From NCBI GenBank assembly GCA_003225315.1, contig QHZD01000042.1, forward strand, positions 1-64,000: a stretch of DNA of 64,000 nt, read 5' to 3'. This document shows, in pieces, positions 34,408 to 44,555 of this stretch. The translations under genes were made by a program, and so were the position numbers. Position 1 is the stretch's first letter, and each line of letters begins with the position of its first letter. Origin of the DNA: Acidobacteriota bacterium (lineage in GTDB: Bacteria; Acidobacteriota; Terriglobia; Acidiferrales; UBA7541). The notes below the pieces were generated by a model. The model searched no databases. It saw nothing but the letters and a program-made list of their open reading frames with translations, and had not been told where the DNA came from.

Positions 34408-37400
34408 ATGCCCCGTACGCCTCTCTTCGGAACGATTTGTGTGGCCGGATACGCTGCATTGCTTGGCCTCTGGTCCCCGAATGCCAGAGCGCAGCAGGTA
34501 AACGTCGCTCAAGTGTCCGGACGAGTCACTGACGGCACGGGAGCGGCTGTGGCTGGAGCGGAGGTCAGGATGATCGAGACCCAGCGCAACATCGCGCACA
34601 CTGCTGCCACTGATCAACAGGGAGAGTACGTTCTACCGGGACTGCCAGTTGGGCCCTATCAGCTTGAAGTCAAGAAAGAGGGGTTCAAGAGTTACAGCCA
34701 AACGGGAATTGTGTTGCAGGTGAACGACCACGTAACGCTCACCGCGGTTCTTGCTGTGGGCTCGTTAACCGAGACGGTGGAGGTGAAGTCGGCTGCCGCT
34801 TTGATTCAGACCGAGAACGCTTCGGTCTCGAGCGTGGTGGACTCGCAGCGCATCTCCGAGCTTCCCTTGAACGGCCGCTATGTCACACAGCTCGTTCTGA
34901 TTTCGGGCGCGTCGATGATGGCGCCGGGGGGCGACGAAACCGGCAGCAAAAACTTCTATAGCTCGGTCACCATTTCCGTGGCCGGCGGGCAAGCCAACGG
35001 AACAAATTACCTGCTCGATGGGGGCGATAATAACGATACTTTCTCGAACGTCAATCTGCCATTTCCGTTTCCTGACGCGCTGCAGGAGTTCAGCGTGGAA
35101 ACTAGCTCTCTACCAGCCCGAAACGGGCTACACCCAGGCGGTGTCGTGAACCTTGTCACAAAGTCCGGAACGAACAGTTTTCACGGCGCCGTATTCGAGT
35201 TCTACCGCGGTGGTGTCTTTAACGCAGCGCCGCATTCTTTCCTCACTGCAAGTGGCGGCTCCACTCCCGATAACCTGCTCCGCAATCAATTTGGTGGCGT
35301 AGTCGGCGGGAAAATCATTAGGGACAAGCTATTCTTCTTCGCGGGCTATCAGGGCACAAGGCAGCATTCCGCATCGGCGGCGAGCACGCACACAGCGACC
35401 GCAGCTGCGCTAGCTGGCGACTTCACTGCCTTAGCGTCTCCCGGTTGCACTGGATTAACGGCAGGCAAGACTTTGAAGTCACCGTTCGTGGGGAACCAAG
35501 TGAATCCTTCTTTGTTTGATCCCGCCTCAGTTAAGCTGTTTAGTGGCGGATACGTCCCGATTTCTAGCGACCCTTGCGGCTTATTGAATTATGTCTTGCC
35601 TGCGATCGATAACGAAAACCAGGAAATCGGCCGCATGGACTACGTGTTCAGCAGCAAGCATAATCTCTACGGGCGTTATTTCATTGATGATTTCCAGGCT
35701 CCACCACCATTTGACATCCACAACCTCATATTGACCGCGACTCCCGGAAACTGGGAACGCGCTCAGAGCCTTACCATCGGCGACAGCTATTCCGTCAATT
35801 CCAGTCTGGTCAACTCCTTTCACGTGACCGGCTCGCGCCGCCGCGATAACCGCGGCGTGAACCCGAGTGACATCAATCCAACAACGCTCGGCAGCAACAT
35901 GTATGTCGCCATCCCAAACTTTCTGCTCACTGCGATCAGCGGTTATTTCGGCCTCGGGTGCGGCACGTGTGCTCCCGGCCACTTTAATGTGAACACCTGG
36001 ACGGAAGCCGACGATGTGGACTGGATCCGCGGGCGTCATCACTTCGCTTTCGGTGCGCTTGTGATCCGGACGCAGAACAACACACTTACAGGTTTTGATG
36101 AAAATGGCACGTTTACATGGAACGGATCGTTCACCGCGGGTCCTACAGGTGGCGACGGACTCGCGGATTTTCTACTCGGGAAGTATAGCGGCTTTACCCA
36201 AAGTCGCGCCCAGCAGGTGGCCTATCGCTCGACAATCCCGAGCTTTTACGGACAGGATACGATCCGGCTCAGTAGGAAGCTGACGCTGACAGCCGGTCTG
36301 CGCTGGGAGCCGACACTGTGGCCGTCGGACTTGTTTCACCGCGGAAGCATTTTCGATATGAATGCGTACCTGCAGAACCAGCACAGCACGGTGTACCCCA
36401 ATGCGCCTGCCGGTATGCTGTTCTTCGGCGATCCGGGCGTGCCCGCAGGATTCACGAACAACCATCTGATGAACTTCGCTCCGCGCATCGGGATCGCCTG
36501 GGATCCCTCAGGCAACGGCAAGCAAAGCATTCGTGCCGGCTATGGAATCTTCTACGACTCTGCCATGGTGTGGTACTCGCAAAGACTAACGTCCAACCCG
36601 CCGGTCGTCAATCAGATTGACAATGCCAGCGGGTGCGGCACGTTTTCGAATCCGTGGCTCAACTATTCAAACTCCACTGGTTGCGGGTCTGCAAATGCAA
36701 ATCAGAATCCATTCCCCGCCACCGGGGCCATCTTTCCGGGTGGCTCATTCTGGGTTTCGTTGCCTCCGGACATGAGGCCCATGTACATGCAGCAATGGAA
36801 CCTGAGCTGGGAGCGCCAGTTCTTCGGCAACTGGGCGTTTTCGCTTTCTTATTTGGGCAACCGCAGCGTTCACATTCCTTTGTCGTATGACTTCAACGCC
36901 CCACAGGTTACAGCGGCCGCCTGCGCAGCGGCGCCAGGCGGCACATGCACGAAGGATGCAGGAAATGAGGCAGCTCGACGCTTTCTGACACTTACAGCAG
37001 GTGGGGTGAGCGCACCTCAGAACCCTGGCGGCGTCGGAATCCTGGACATGGCTTGGCCGAACGGCTTTTCGAATTATCATGGACTGCTTGCCAGTCTGAA
37101 TCATCGATTTAGTAAAGGATTCTCACTCAATACGAACTACACCTATTCAAAGTGCATGAGCATTGGGGACTTTAACGGAGACCTCCGTGGCACGTACTTC
37201 CAAATCCAGAACAATCCGCGCGCCGACTACGCCGTCTGCAATTTCGATATCACACACATTTTCAACGCCACGATGGTTGCGGGCAGTCCCTTCCATGGAA
37301 ACGGAGCGATGCGCTGGCTCTTGGGCGGATGGCAATTCGCACCGGGGATTCGCGCCCAGAGCGGATGGCCGATTGACATACGCTCGGGCACGGACACTTC

Positions 37401-37827
37401 TTTCACCAATGAAGGCAACGACCGGGTAAACATCGTTGCAGGGCAGCCGCTCTACCTAAACCAGTGGCTGCCCTGCAACACGACCGGGACGACGCAGTGT
37501 TATTTCGTCTTCAACAAAGCCGCCTTCACACCTCCAAATGGGGCCTTCGGCAACATTGGACGCAACTTTCTGCGTTCGCCGGGAACGTTCAATATGGACG
37601 TGGCGGTCAGCCGGATTTTTCCAATCCGCGAACAGAAACAGGTTGAGTTTCGATTTGAGGCCTTCAACGCCATCAATCATTTCAATCCGAGCATTGGAGT
37701 CCCCGGCACAACTGCAGGCTGGAATTCCTCCAACTTTGGCCGGCAGAGCGGCGCGAGCACGCCTGGGTTCGTTCCCAGCGCATTCGACCCGAGGATTCTG
37801 CAACTCGGATTCAAGATGCATTGGTAG
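34408..37827 (+). CDS. Oar-like TonB-dependent receptor (rhamnose locus)
   Basis: 1139 aa from ATG 34408, chosen for aaaaggag 7 bp upstream and the signal peptide ending SPNARAQ. Carboxypeptidase-regulatory-like domain (VSGRVTDGTGAAVAGAEVRM), plug (ISELPLNGRYVTQLVLISGA; NYLLDGGDNNDTF; PGGVVNLVTKSGTNSFHG), then a barrel of about 900 residues ending ILQLGFKMHW. Nine bases separate it from the GH106 gene, so they are one operon. Uptake of rhamnose-containing oligosaccharides is inferred from the neighbours. Confidence 0.9.
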   Translation: MPRTPLFGTICVAGYAALLGLWSPNARAQQVNVAQVSGRVTDGTGAAVAGAEVRMIETQRNIAHTAATDQQGEYVLPGLPVGPYQLEVKKEGFKSYSQTGIVLQVNDHVTLTAVLAVGSLTETVEVKSAAALIQTENASVSSVVDSQRISELPLNGRYVTQLVLISGASMMAPGGDETGSKNFYSSVTISVAGGQANGTNYLLDGGDNNDTFSNVNLPFPFPDALQEFSVETSSLPARNGLHPGGVVNLVTKSGTNSFHGAVFEFYRGGVFNAAPHSFLTASGGSTPDNLLRNQFGGVVGGKIIRDKLFFFAGYQGTRQHSASAASTHTATAAALAGDFTALASPGCTGLTAGKTLKSPFVGNQVNPSLFDPASVKLFSGGYVPISSDPCGLLNYVLPAIDNENQEIGRMDYVFSSKHNLYGRYFIDDFQAPPPFDIHNLILTATPGNWERAQSLTIGDSYSVNSSLVNSFHVTGSRRRDNRGVNPSDINPTTLGSNMYVAIPNFLLTAISGYFGLGCGTCAPGHFNVNTWTEADDVDWIRGRHHFAFGALVIRTQNNTLTGFDENGTFTWNGSFTAGPTGGDGLADFLLGKYSGFTQSRAQQVAYRSTIPSFYGQDTIRLSRKLTLTAGLRWEPTLWPSDLFHRGSIFDMNAYLQNQHSTVYPNAPAGMLFFGDPGVPAGFTNNHLMNFAPRIGIAWDPSGNGKQSIRAGYGIFYDSAMVWYSQRLTSNPPVVNQIDNASGCGTFSNPWLNYSNSTGCGSANANQNPFPATGAIFPGGSFWVSLPPDMRPMYMQQWNLSWERQFFGNWAFSLSYLGNRSVHIPLSYDFNAPQVTAAACAAAPGGTCTKDAGNEAARRFLTLTAGGVSAPQNPGGVGILDMAWPNGFSNYHGLLASLNHRFSKGFSLNTNYTYSKCMSIGDFNGDLRGTYFQIQNNPRADYAVCNFDITHIFNATMVAGSPFHGNGAMRWLLGGWQFAPGIRAQSGWPIDIRSGTDTSFTNEGNDRVNIVAGQPLYLNQWLPCNTTGTTQCYFVFNKAAFTPPNGAFGNIGRNFLRSPGTFNMDVAVSRIFPIREQKQVEFRFEAFNAINHFNPSIGVPGTTAGWNSSNFGRQSGASTPGFVPSAFDPRILQLGFKMHW

Positions 37828-37836
37828 AGCAGCCAA

Positions 37837-40584
37837 TTGAAAACACTTCGCAGTTTATTGTTCCTACTACCAATTGTTGCAGGTTTCTTCGTGTATGCGG
37901 CCAGGCCAACCGGGCCTGCAACCGAATTGGAGATATTGCGTCAAAACTTCTCGAATCCTCCTGACGACAGCCGGATCTTGATGCGCTGGTGGTGGTTCGG
38001 GCCTGCGATGACGAAGCCGGAACTTGCGCGCGAACTTAGCAAGATGAAGGAAGGCGGAATCGGAGGAGTTGAAGTTCAGCCCGTCTACCCGCTTGAACTC
38101 GACGATCCCGCGCGCGGCTTCCACAACTTCCCCTATCTGTCCGATGAATTTATCGATGATCTGCACTTTGCGGCGGACGAAACGCGCAGACTCGGTCTGC
38201 GCATAGACGTGACACTTGGGAGCGGCTGGCCTTTTGGGGGGCCGCACATCCCTATAACACAGGCGGCTGGTGCACTGCGAATTGTAACGACGGCTGTTCC
38301 CCTGGGAGCATATTCACTAGCCGTCCCCAGCATTGGCGCTGGCGAGCAGTTGATCGCGGCGTTCCTGGCACCCGGCGAGCCGAAAAACTTTTTGGCATCT
38401 GAAGCCCGGCAGATCCTCGAGATTCAGAATAGCCGGCTTCACCTTCCAGAGAACCTTACTGGCCCGCATGTCGTCCTGTTCTTCATCTCGAGCCGGACAG
38501 GGATGATGGTCAAGCGGCCAGCCATTGGTGCCGAAGGGTTCGTCCTCGATCACTTTGACCGCGGGGCAATTGAGAATCATCTTCACACCGTCGGAAACCG
38601 GTTGATGGAAGCCTTTGGAGACGATCCTCCCTATTCCGTCTTCAGTGACAGCCTGGAAGTGTATGGTTCGGACTGGACCAGCGACCTGCTGCGAGAATTC
38701 TACCAGCGCCGTGGCTATGATTTAACACCGTACTTGCCAGCCCTGGTTCAAGACATCGGTCCCAAGACTTCGGACATCCGCCATGATTGGGGTAAGACGC
38801 TTACCGAACTGATTGATGAGCGCTATCTCGCTCCAATTCGAGAGTGGGCGGCCCAGCACAAGACACGTTTTCGTTCTCAGACATACGGGATCCCCGCTGT
38901 TACGCTGTCCAGTAATGCTTTGGTGGACCTGCCGGAAGGCGAAGGCACACAATGGCGAAGTTTCTCAACTACCCGTTGGGCCTCATCGGCGAACCACCTT
39001 CTGGGAGGGAATATTACTTCCGCTGAAACCTGGACGTGGCTGCATTCTCCCGCCTTTCGAGCGACACCACTCGATATGAAAGCGGAAGCCGACTTGTTTT
39101 TTCTGCAAGGAGTCAATCAGCTTGTCGGGCACGGATGGCCGTATTCGCCGAAAGAGGCTGGCGAGCCGGGATGGGCATTCTACGCTGCCGGGGCGCTCAA
39201 TGATCACAATCCGTGGTGGCCAGTCATGCCGGACGTTACGCGCTATTTGCAAAGGATCAGCTATGTCCTCCGCCAAGGCAAGCCCCCGAATGATGTCGCG
39301 CTCCTGTTGCCCACGGATGATGCCTGGGCACAATTCACAGTTGGGAAGGACTCCGTCAGCGAATCGATGGAGCGGTTGCTTGGACCGGTCGTAATTCCCC
39401 AAATTATTGATGCGGGGTTCAATTTCGATTTTATCGACCCGGAAGCGATCGCTGAGACAGGCATTCCCTATGCGGTTCTGGTCTTGCCAGGTGTAGAACG
39501 GTTGTCCCTGGCGACCTACCGCCAGATCGAGACGTACGCACGCAATGGCGGCATCGTGATTGCTCTCCGCAATCTCCCATCGCGGGCTCCCGGCTTGCTG
39601 GAGTCGGAAGCAGATACTCCTCAAGTCCGTGAAATCTCGCAGGTTTTGTTCCACGCTTCAAGCGGAAAAGGCCTTCTCGTTTCAGAAGAAAGCCAACTTG
39701 GCAAAGTGCTGGCGCAGCAAGTCAAGCCTGACTTCAAGACTTTTTCTCCGACGCCGGAAATTGGCTTCGTGCATCGCAAATTGCCCTCTGCCGAAATCTA
39801 CTTCCTGGCGAATACAAGCAACCGGCCCATTTCCACAACCGCTACATTTCGCGTCTCGGAACCCCATGCAGAATGTTGGGACCCTTCTTCCGGGGATATC
39901 TCGCCAGCCAACACAAACCCTGTGCTCGAACTGAATTTGCAGCCCTACGAATCACGGGTCATCATCTTTTCTGCTGGTAATCCTCAGGTCGCTGTTCAAT
40001 CTAAACCAAAAATTTCCATGTCTGTACCTGCTCGCGACGTGCTCGATCTGGGAACCGACTGGACTGTCAGTTTCTCAGAGCTTGGTCGAATCCTTCATAT
40101 GGATAAACTGCACTCCTGGACGGATGACGAAGAGACGCGGTTTTATTCAGGCAGGGCCGTCTACGAGAAAAACATCACCGTTTCCCCGAGGACTCTAAAT
40201 CCGAGAACTCGCGCGTACCTTGACTTCGGTCCGGGAACAGTTGTCGAACGGCCGCAAGCCGGCCGCCCGCGCATGCGCGCCTGGTTGGAAAGTCCCGTTC
40301 GTGAAGCCGCGCAAGTTTTCGTAAACGACGAGCCTGCGGGCTCGATCTGGAAGCCTCCCTATGAATTGGACATTTCAGGCAGGCTCCACTCCGGCGAGAA
40401 TCATTTGAAAATCGTCGTTGGAAATCTGGCTATCAATCCTCTTGCGGGCCGCTCACTCCCGGATTACAAGCTGCTTAACAGCAAGTATGGAGTGCGCGCG
40501 GTTCCTCAAGACATGGAGAACTTGCAGCCCTTGCCTTCAGGTTTGGTCGGTCGGCCCCGGTTGGTTTTCCAAGAAGGGCCATAG
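37837..40584 (+). CDS. GH106 alpha-L-rhamnosidase
   Basis: 915 aa with TTG start (37837): it gives a clean signal peptide (KTLRSLLFLLPIVAGFFVYA), and no ATG precedes the conserved domain. N-terminal GH106 hallmark RILMRWWWFGPAMTKPEL and GGIGGVEVQPVYPL; later VTLGSGWPFGGPHI and SDSLEVYGSDWTSDLL. C-terminal beta-sandwich with VFVNDEPAGSIWKPPYELDI. It releases terminal L-rhamnose from pectin or other plant glycans, feeding the RhaT/RhaI route encoded just upstream. Confidence 0.92.
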   Translation: MKTLRSLLFLLPIVAGFFVYAARPTGPATELEILRQNFSNPPDDSRILMRWWWFGPAMTKPELARELSKMKEGGIGGVEVQPVYPLELDDPARGFHNFPYLSDEFIDDLHFAADETRRLGLRIDVTLGSGWPFGGPHIPITQAAGALRIVTTAVPLGAYSLAVPSIGAGEQLIAAFLAPGEPKNFLASEARQILEIQNSRLHLPENLTGPHVVLFFISSRTGMMVKRPAIGAEGFVLDHFDRGAIENHLHTVGNRLMEAFGDDPPYSVFSDSLEVYGSDWTSDLLREFYQRRGYDLTPYLPALVQDIGPKTSDIRHDWGKTLTELIDERYLAPIREWAAQHKTRFRSQTYGIPAVTLSSNALVDLPEGEGTQWRSFSTTRWASSANHLLGGNITSAETWTWLHSPAFRATPLDMKAEADLFFLQGVNQLVGHGWPYSPKEAGEPGWAFYAAGALNDHNPWWPVMPDVTRYLQRISYVLRQGKPPNDVALLLPTDDAWAQFTVGKDSVSESMERLLGPVVIPQIIDAGFNFDFIDPEAIAETGIPYAVLVLPGVERLSLATYRQIETYARNGGIVIALRNLPSRAPGLLESEADTPQVREISQVLFHASSGKGLLVSEESQLGKVLAQQVKPDFKTFSPTPEIGFVHRKLPSAEIYFLANTSNRPISTTATFRVSEPHAECWDPSSGDISPANTNPVLELNLQPYESRVIIFSAGNPQVAVQSKPKISMSVPARDVLDLGTDWTVSFSELGRILHMDKLHSWTDDEETRFYSGRAVYEKNITVSPRTLNPRTRAYLDFGPGTVVERPQAGRPRMRAWLESPVREAAQVFVNDEPAGSIWKPPYELDISGRLHSGENHLKIVVGNLAINPLAGRSLPDYKLLNSKYGVRAVPQDMENLQPLPSGLVGRPRLVFQEGP

Positions 40585-40753
40585 CGTGATAGGCCGGTGT
40601 CAATGGCGTGCCTCGGCACTGCTGCGCTGAACAAAGGAGGCTCAGTTCCTTCAGCCATGCGTGCAGAAAATTGATGCCCGCAAGAAGCTGCCTAGACAGA
40701 AACTCAGCGGTGCCAGCGGCCAATAGTTGGCTAAACATTACGTCGGAGATCTC

Positions 40754-42454
40754 ATGGCGTCTGTTTCGGTCCTAACCCTCCATCCGCACTCGCTTCGAAA
40801 CGCCGCAATGGCGCTCCTTATATTTGCGAGTGCGGGGTATTTTCCCGCCCCAGGCGCCGAACCGGTGGTGATCACAGTCCACGCCAACCAGACAACCGGC
40901 AGATACCAGCCAGTATGGAATTATTGGGGGGCCGATGAGCCCAACTACGTTTATGCGCGCAACGGCGAGAAATTGCTTCACGAACTGGCCGCTCTGAGCC
41001 CTGTGCCGGTCTACTTTCGTGCTCACAATCTGCTGACTTCGGGTACCGGCGAAGGGTCGTTGAAATGGGGATCGACGAATGTCTACACGGAACTGTCGGA
41101 CGGCACGCCGGTGTACGACTGGACGATTACGGATCGCATTTTTGATGCGCTCACGCGAAATGGCGTCCAGCCGCTGGTGGAGGTCGGCTTCATGCCGGAG
41201 GCGCTCTCGACTCATCCGCAACCTTACCGGCATGATTTCCCGCGCGGCGATGTGTTCACTGGCTGGTCGTATCCGCCGCGCGATTACGACAAATGGCGCA
41301 CGCTCATCACTGCGTGGGTCCGCCACCTCCTTGGGCGGTATGGCGAGAACGTAAAGAACTGGTTCTGGGAAGTCTGGAATGAGCCGGACATCCCCTACTG
41401 GCACGGCACTCTCGAGGAATACAACCGGCTCTACGACGTAACGGCGGCGGCCATACGGCAAGTACTACCGTCAGCTCGGATTGGTGGTCCGGAAACAACG
41501 CGCCCCTCAGGCGCAAAAGCCGGCGCTTTCCTGAGCCAGTTCTTGGAACACTGTGCACGAGGTAGGAACGCTGCCACCGGAGGGGTGGGCGCGCCGCTCG
41601 ACTTCATCAGCTTTCATCCCAAGGGCAGTCCGAAATTCGTGGATGGACACGTAAGGATGGGCATCGCCACCCAACTGCTCGCGGTAGATCGCGGTATGGA
41701 GATCGTTGCGTCCTTCCCGATGTGGAAGAACACCCCTATCATTCTGGGAGAAAGCGACCCGGAAGGATGTGCCGCTTGTCAGGGTGCGCAGAACGGTTAT
41801 CGCAACGGACCGCTTTATGGAGTCACGATCGCCGAAACTACGGCGCGAACCTACGAGCTGGCGCAGAAATACAGCGTCAATCTTAAGGGGATTGTCACTT
41901 GGGCTTTTGAGTTTGAGGATCAGCCATACTTCGCCGGCTTCCGCGAATTGGCAACGAACGGTGTGGACAAGCCAGTTCTCAATGTCTTTCGCATGCTGGG
42001 GATGCTAGGAGGCGATTGGGTCAGCGTGCAAAGCAACGGGGCCCAGCCGTTGAGCAATATGCTTCGGGAAGGCGTTGTGGACGCGCCGGACATCAATGCC
42101 ATGGCCACGCGCCGGCCGCATGAGCTGGACATCCTGGTGTGGAACTATCACGATGACGATGTCGCGACGGATCCGGCTGCCATCTTGGTGCGGATTGAAG
42201 ACGTGCCGGAACAGAAAATGCGTGTCGAGCAGTTCCGTATGGACCCGGACCATAGCAACGCTTACGCCGTTTGGCGGAAGATGGGCAGCCCAGAGCAACC
42301 GACCACAACCCAGCAAGTGCAGTTGGAAAAGGGCGGCATGCTCGAAGCAATGGAGCCACCGGAACTACAGATGAATAACTCAAAGCCGCTTACGGGGACG
42401 CTGGAATTCACGCTCCCGCGACAAGGCGTGGCCCTGTTTCGCCTGTACTGGTAG
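40754..42454 (+). CDS. GH39 glycoside hydrolase (beta-xylosidase-like)
   Basis: 566 aa from ATG 40754 (ggagat 5 bp upstream). Signal segment NAAMALLIFASAGYFPAPGA. The barrel has the acid/base motif EVWNEPD (Glu about 210) and a second Glu candidate in ILGESDPEG. GH39 contains beta-xylosidases, iduronidases and other specificities; the exact one cannot be assigned. A C-terminal beta-domain ends RQGVALFRLYW. It sits after the rhamnosidase gene with a 169-bp gap. Confidence 0.85.
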   Translation: MASVSVLTLHPHSLRNAAMALLIFASAGYFPAPGAEPVVITVHANQTTGRYQPVWNYWGADEPNYVYARNGEKLLHELAALSPVPVYFRAHNLLTSGTGEGSLKWGSTNVYTELSDGTPVYDWTITDRIFDALTRNGVQPLVEVGFMPEALSTHPQPYRHDFPRGDVFTGWSYPPRDYDKWRTLITAWVRHLLGRYGENVKNWFWEVWNEPDIPYWHGTLEEYNRLYDVTAAAIRQVLPSARIGGPETTRPSGAKAGAFLSQFLEHCARGRNAATGGVGAPLDFISFHPKGSPKFVDGHVRMGIATQLLAVDRGMEIVASFPMWKNTPIILGESDPEGCAACQGAQNGYRNGPLYGVTIAETTARTYELAQKYSVNLKGIVTWAFEFEDQPYFAGFRELATNGVDKPVLNVFRMLGMLGGDWVSVQSNGAQPLSNMLREGVVDAPDINAMATRRPHELDILVWNYHDDDVATDPAAILVRIEDVPEQKMRVEQFRMDPDHSNAYAVWRKMGSPEQPTTTQQVQLEKGGMLEAMEPPELQMNNSKPLTGTLEFTLPRQGVALFRLYW

Positions 42455-42571
42455 GCGTCATATCGGAGCGAGCATTGCATTCTCCGACGGTCAGTTGTAA
42501 GTTGGCGGTCGGTCTGCAACAAAAACGCAAATCCCAGGTCGTAAATGGAATAGGAAAAAAGAGAGGTTCCG

Positions 42572-43678
42572 ATGTCCTTCAGACCTCTGGCGATTTCGCC
42601 TGTGAATTGCTTCACTTCTCTGCTGATCGCAACCGCGTTAGTTGTGGGAACTGGAGCATCACGCGTTACGCAATCCACTGTCCCTCAAGCGCCCCCCGTG
42701 TCACCACTTGGTGCTCGCAACGATCTTCCTAATCCGTATCGCCTAGGCCTCAGTTGGGGCCAACTGCCCAACGGAAGAAAATGGGGATCGACGGCTGGGA
42801 TCGCCATCGGTACGGATGGCAACATCTGGGCTATCGACCGATGTGGCGCCTTCGGATCGCAAGGCACAAACTGCGCCGATTCACCGCTCGACCCTGTCCT
42901 CGAATTCGATCCCTCCGGAAAGTTCCTCAAGGGCTTTGGCCATGGGCTGTTCGTGAGCCCTCACAAGATTACCGTCGACAAAGATGGCAATCTCTGGGTT
43001 GCCGATAATGGCCTGAAAGACGGCAGGGGCCAGCAGGTTTTCAAATTCAACCAGGATGGCAAGCTCTTGCTCACCCTCGGCAAGGCCGGTGTGGCTGGAC
43101 CCGGTTCAGACACATTTGATCAGCCGACCGAGGTTGCCGTAGCTCCCAACGGCGACATCTTTGTTGCCGACGGCCACGGCCGTGCCCCCACCGCCAACGC
43201 CCGGATCATGAAATCCGATAAGTACGGAGAGTTCATCAAGACTTGGGGAAAGAAAGGAACGGGGATCGGCGAATTCGACTGTCCGCATACTTTGGCGTTC
43301 GACTCTAGGGGACGCCTTTTCGTGGGCGACCGCCAGAATAACCGCATCCAGATCTTCGACCAGGACGGCCGTTTCATTGCCGAGTGGAAACAATTCGGCC
43401 GCCCGAGCGGAATCTTCATTGACAGGAATGATGTGTTGTACGTCGCTGATTCGGAATCCCGCGGCGGCGAGCAAGGCTACGGATACAACCCAGGCTGTCA
43501 ACGGGGCATTCGCATCGGTAGCGCCAAGGACGGCTCGGTAAAATACTTCGTGCCCGACCCTGGGCCCTATCCGCCCTCCGCTGAGTCCACAGTATCGGAA
43601 GGAGTTGCCGCTGATGCGGCGGGAAATATCTATGGCGCGGAATTCACGATGGACGTGAAAAAGTACGTGAAGAAGTAG
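42572..43678 (+). CDS. Secreted NHL-repeat beta-propeller protein (PAL-like)
   Basis: 368 aa; agagagg lies 8 bp before ATG. Signal region SLLIATALVVGTGA. At least five NHL-type blades are seen (GIAIGTDGNIWAIDR; KITVDKDGNLWVADN; EVAVAPNGDIFVADGHG; TLAFDSRGRLFVGDR; GIFIDRNDVLYVADS). The layout resembles peptidyl-alpha-hydroxyglycine alpha-amidating lyase-like proteins, common in Acidobacteriota. Enzyme activity is not shown by the sequence; a binding role is equally possible. Confidence 0.82.
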   Translation: MSFRPLAISPVNCFTSLLIATALVVGTGASRVTQSTVPQAPPVSPLGARNDLPNPYRLGLSWGQLPNGRKWGSTAGIAIGTDGNIWAIDRCGAFGSQGTNCADSPLDPVLEFDPSGKFLKGFGHGLFVSPHKITVDKDGNLWVADNGLKDGRGQQVFKFNQDGKLLLTLGKAGVAGPGSDTFDQPTEVAVAPNGDIFVADGHGRAPTANARIMKSDKYGEFIKTWGKKGTGIGEFDCPHTLAFDSRGRLFVGDRQNNRIQIFDQDGRFIAEWKQFGRPSGIFIDRNDVLYVADSESRGGEQGYGYNPGCQRGIRIGSAKDGSVKYFVPDPGPYPPSAESTVSEGVAADAAGNIYGAEFTMDVKKYVKK

Positions 43679-43733
43679 CTGAGACAAAAGCCAGCTGCTG
43701 AAATAGGGCTAACAAGGTCATTTCAAAAATCTG

Positions 43734-44542
43734 GTGCCCGTAGCTATGGCTACAACCAAATCAGTCAGTATCTTCGCTGCCTTCGAAGCTATCGTTACCG
43801 TTACTTGGAAGAGTGGCGGGAAAAAGAAACACGGGCGGCGATGGTTTTCGGTCGCTGTTTCGAAAAGGCTCTGGGTGCCTACTTCTGTCAGGAAGATAGT
43901 GCTGCTGCGCTTTTCAAAGAATGGGATGCATACCGCGATGCTTCCTTTGAATTCCGCAAGGGAGAGTCCTGGGATCGGCTCTTCCACCAAGGGGTCCATT
44001 TACTCGAAACATTTGCACGGGACAATCGCGTTCGGATTCACAGTCCAAAGAAAAATCTGCAAATCAAAATGCTTCGGACACTGTCTGGTGGGAGCGAATT
44101 CGTTGCCTATCTTGACGCCGTAGGGGACGTCGATGGCCAGCCGTGCCTGATCGACTGGAAGACCACAACCAGCCGCTATTCAACAGAACCCGAGGGACTG
44201 CTTTCGCTCGATCCGCAACTCATCTGTTATTCCTGGATCAGTGGGATTCCTGACGTAGCACTGGTCGTCTTCGTGCGGAAGCATGCTCCGGAAATTCAAT
44301 ATTTGAGAGCGTCCATCTCGGAAGAGCAGCGTCAAGAGTTCGGGCGTCTTGTGGAAACAACGGCCGGCCAGATTGAAGCGGCTCAGTTTGTTTCGCACAG
44401 CGGTATCCGCTTTCCCCAAAACGGCTGCTTGAGTTGTCCACATCTGGGGCTGTGCCTGAACAACCAGCCGTTAGTCGACACGAATCTCGTGCGCAAGGCA
44501 GGAGCGAGCGACCTTGATTGGCTTGACCAGCTTGTGGATTAA
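43734..44542 (+). CDS. RecB/Cas4-like PD-(D/E)XK nuclease, 5' end disturbed
   Basis: Nuclease motifs: Asp in VAYLDAVG, LIDWKTTT (DxK) and QxxxY in DPQLICY. Four Cys fit a 4Fe-4S cluster as in Cas4/AddB: one at the N-terminus (SYGYNQISQYLRC) and three at the C-terminus (CLSCPHLGLC). The N-terminal part lies upstream of the first in-frame start codon (TTG 43805). The frame is open back to the preceding TAG with no ATG, GTG or TTG. GTG 43734 would give the expected M-P-R-SYGYNQ start if one C were restored in gtgcccgtagc, so a one-base loss is likely. It overlaps or abuts the next gene. Confidence 0.8.
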
Positions 44543-44555
44543 CGGACGGGCTGCC

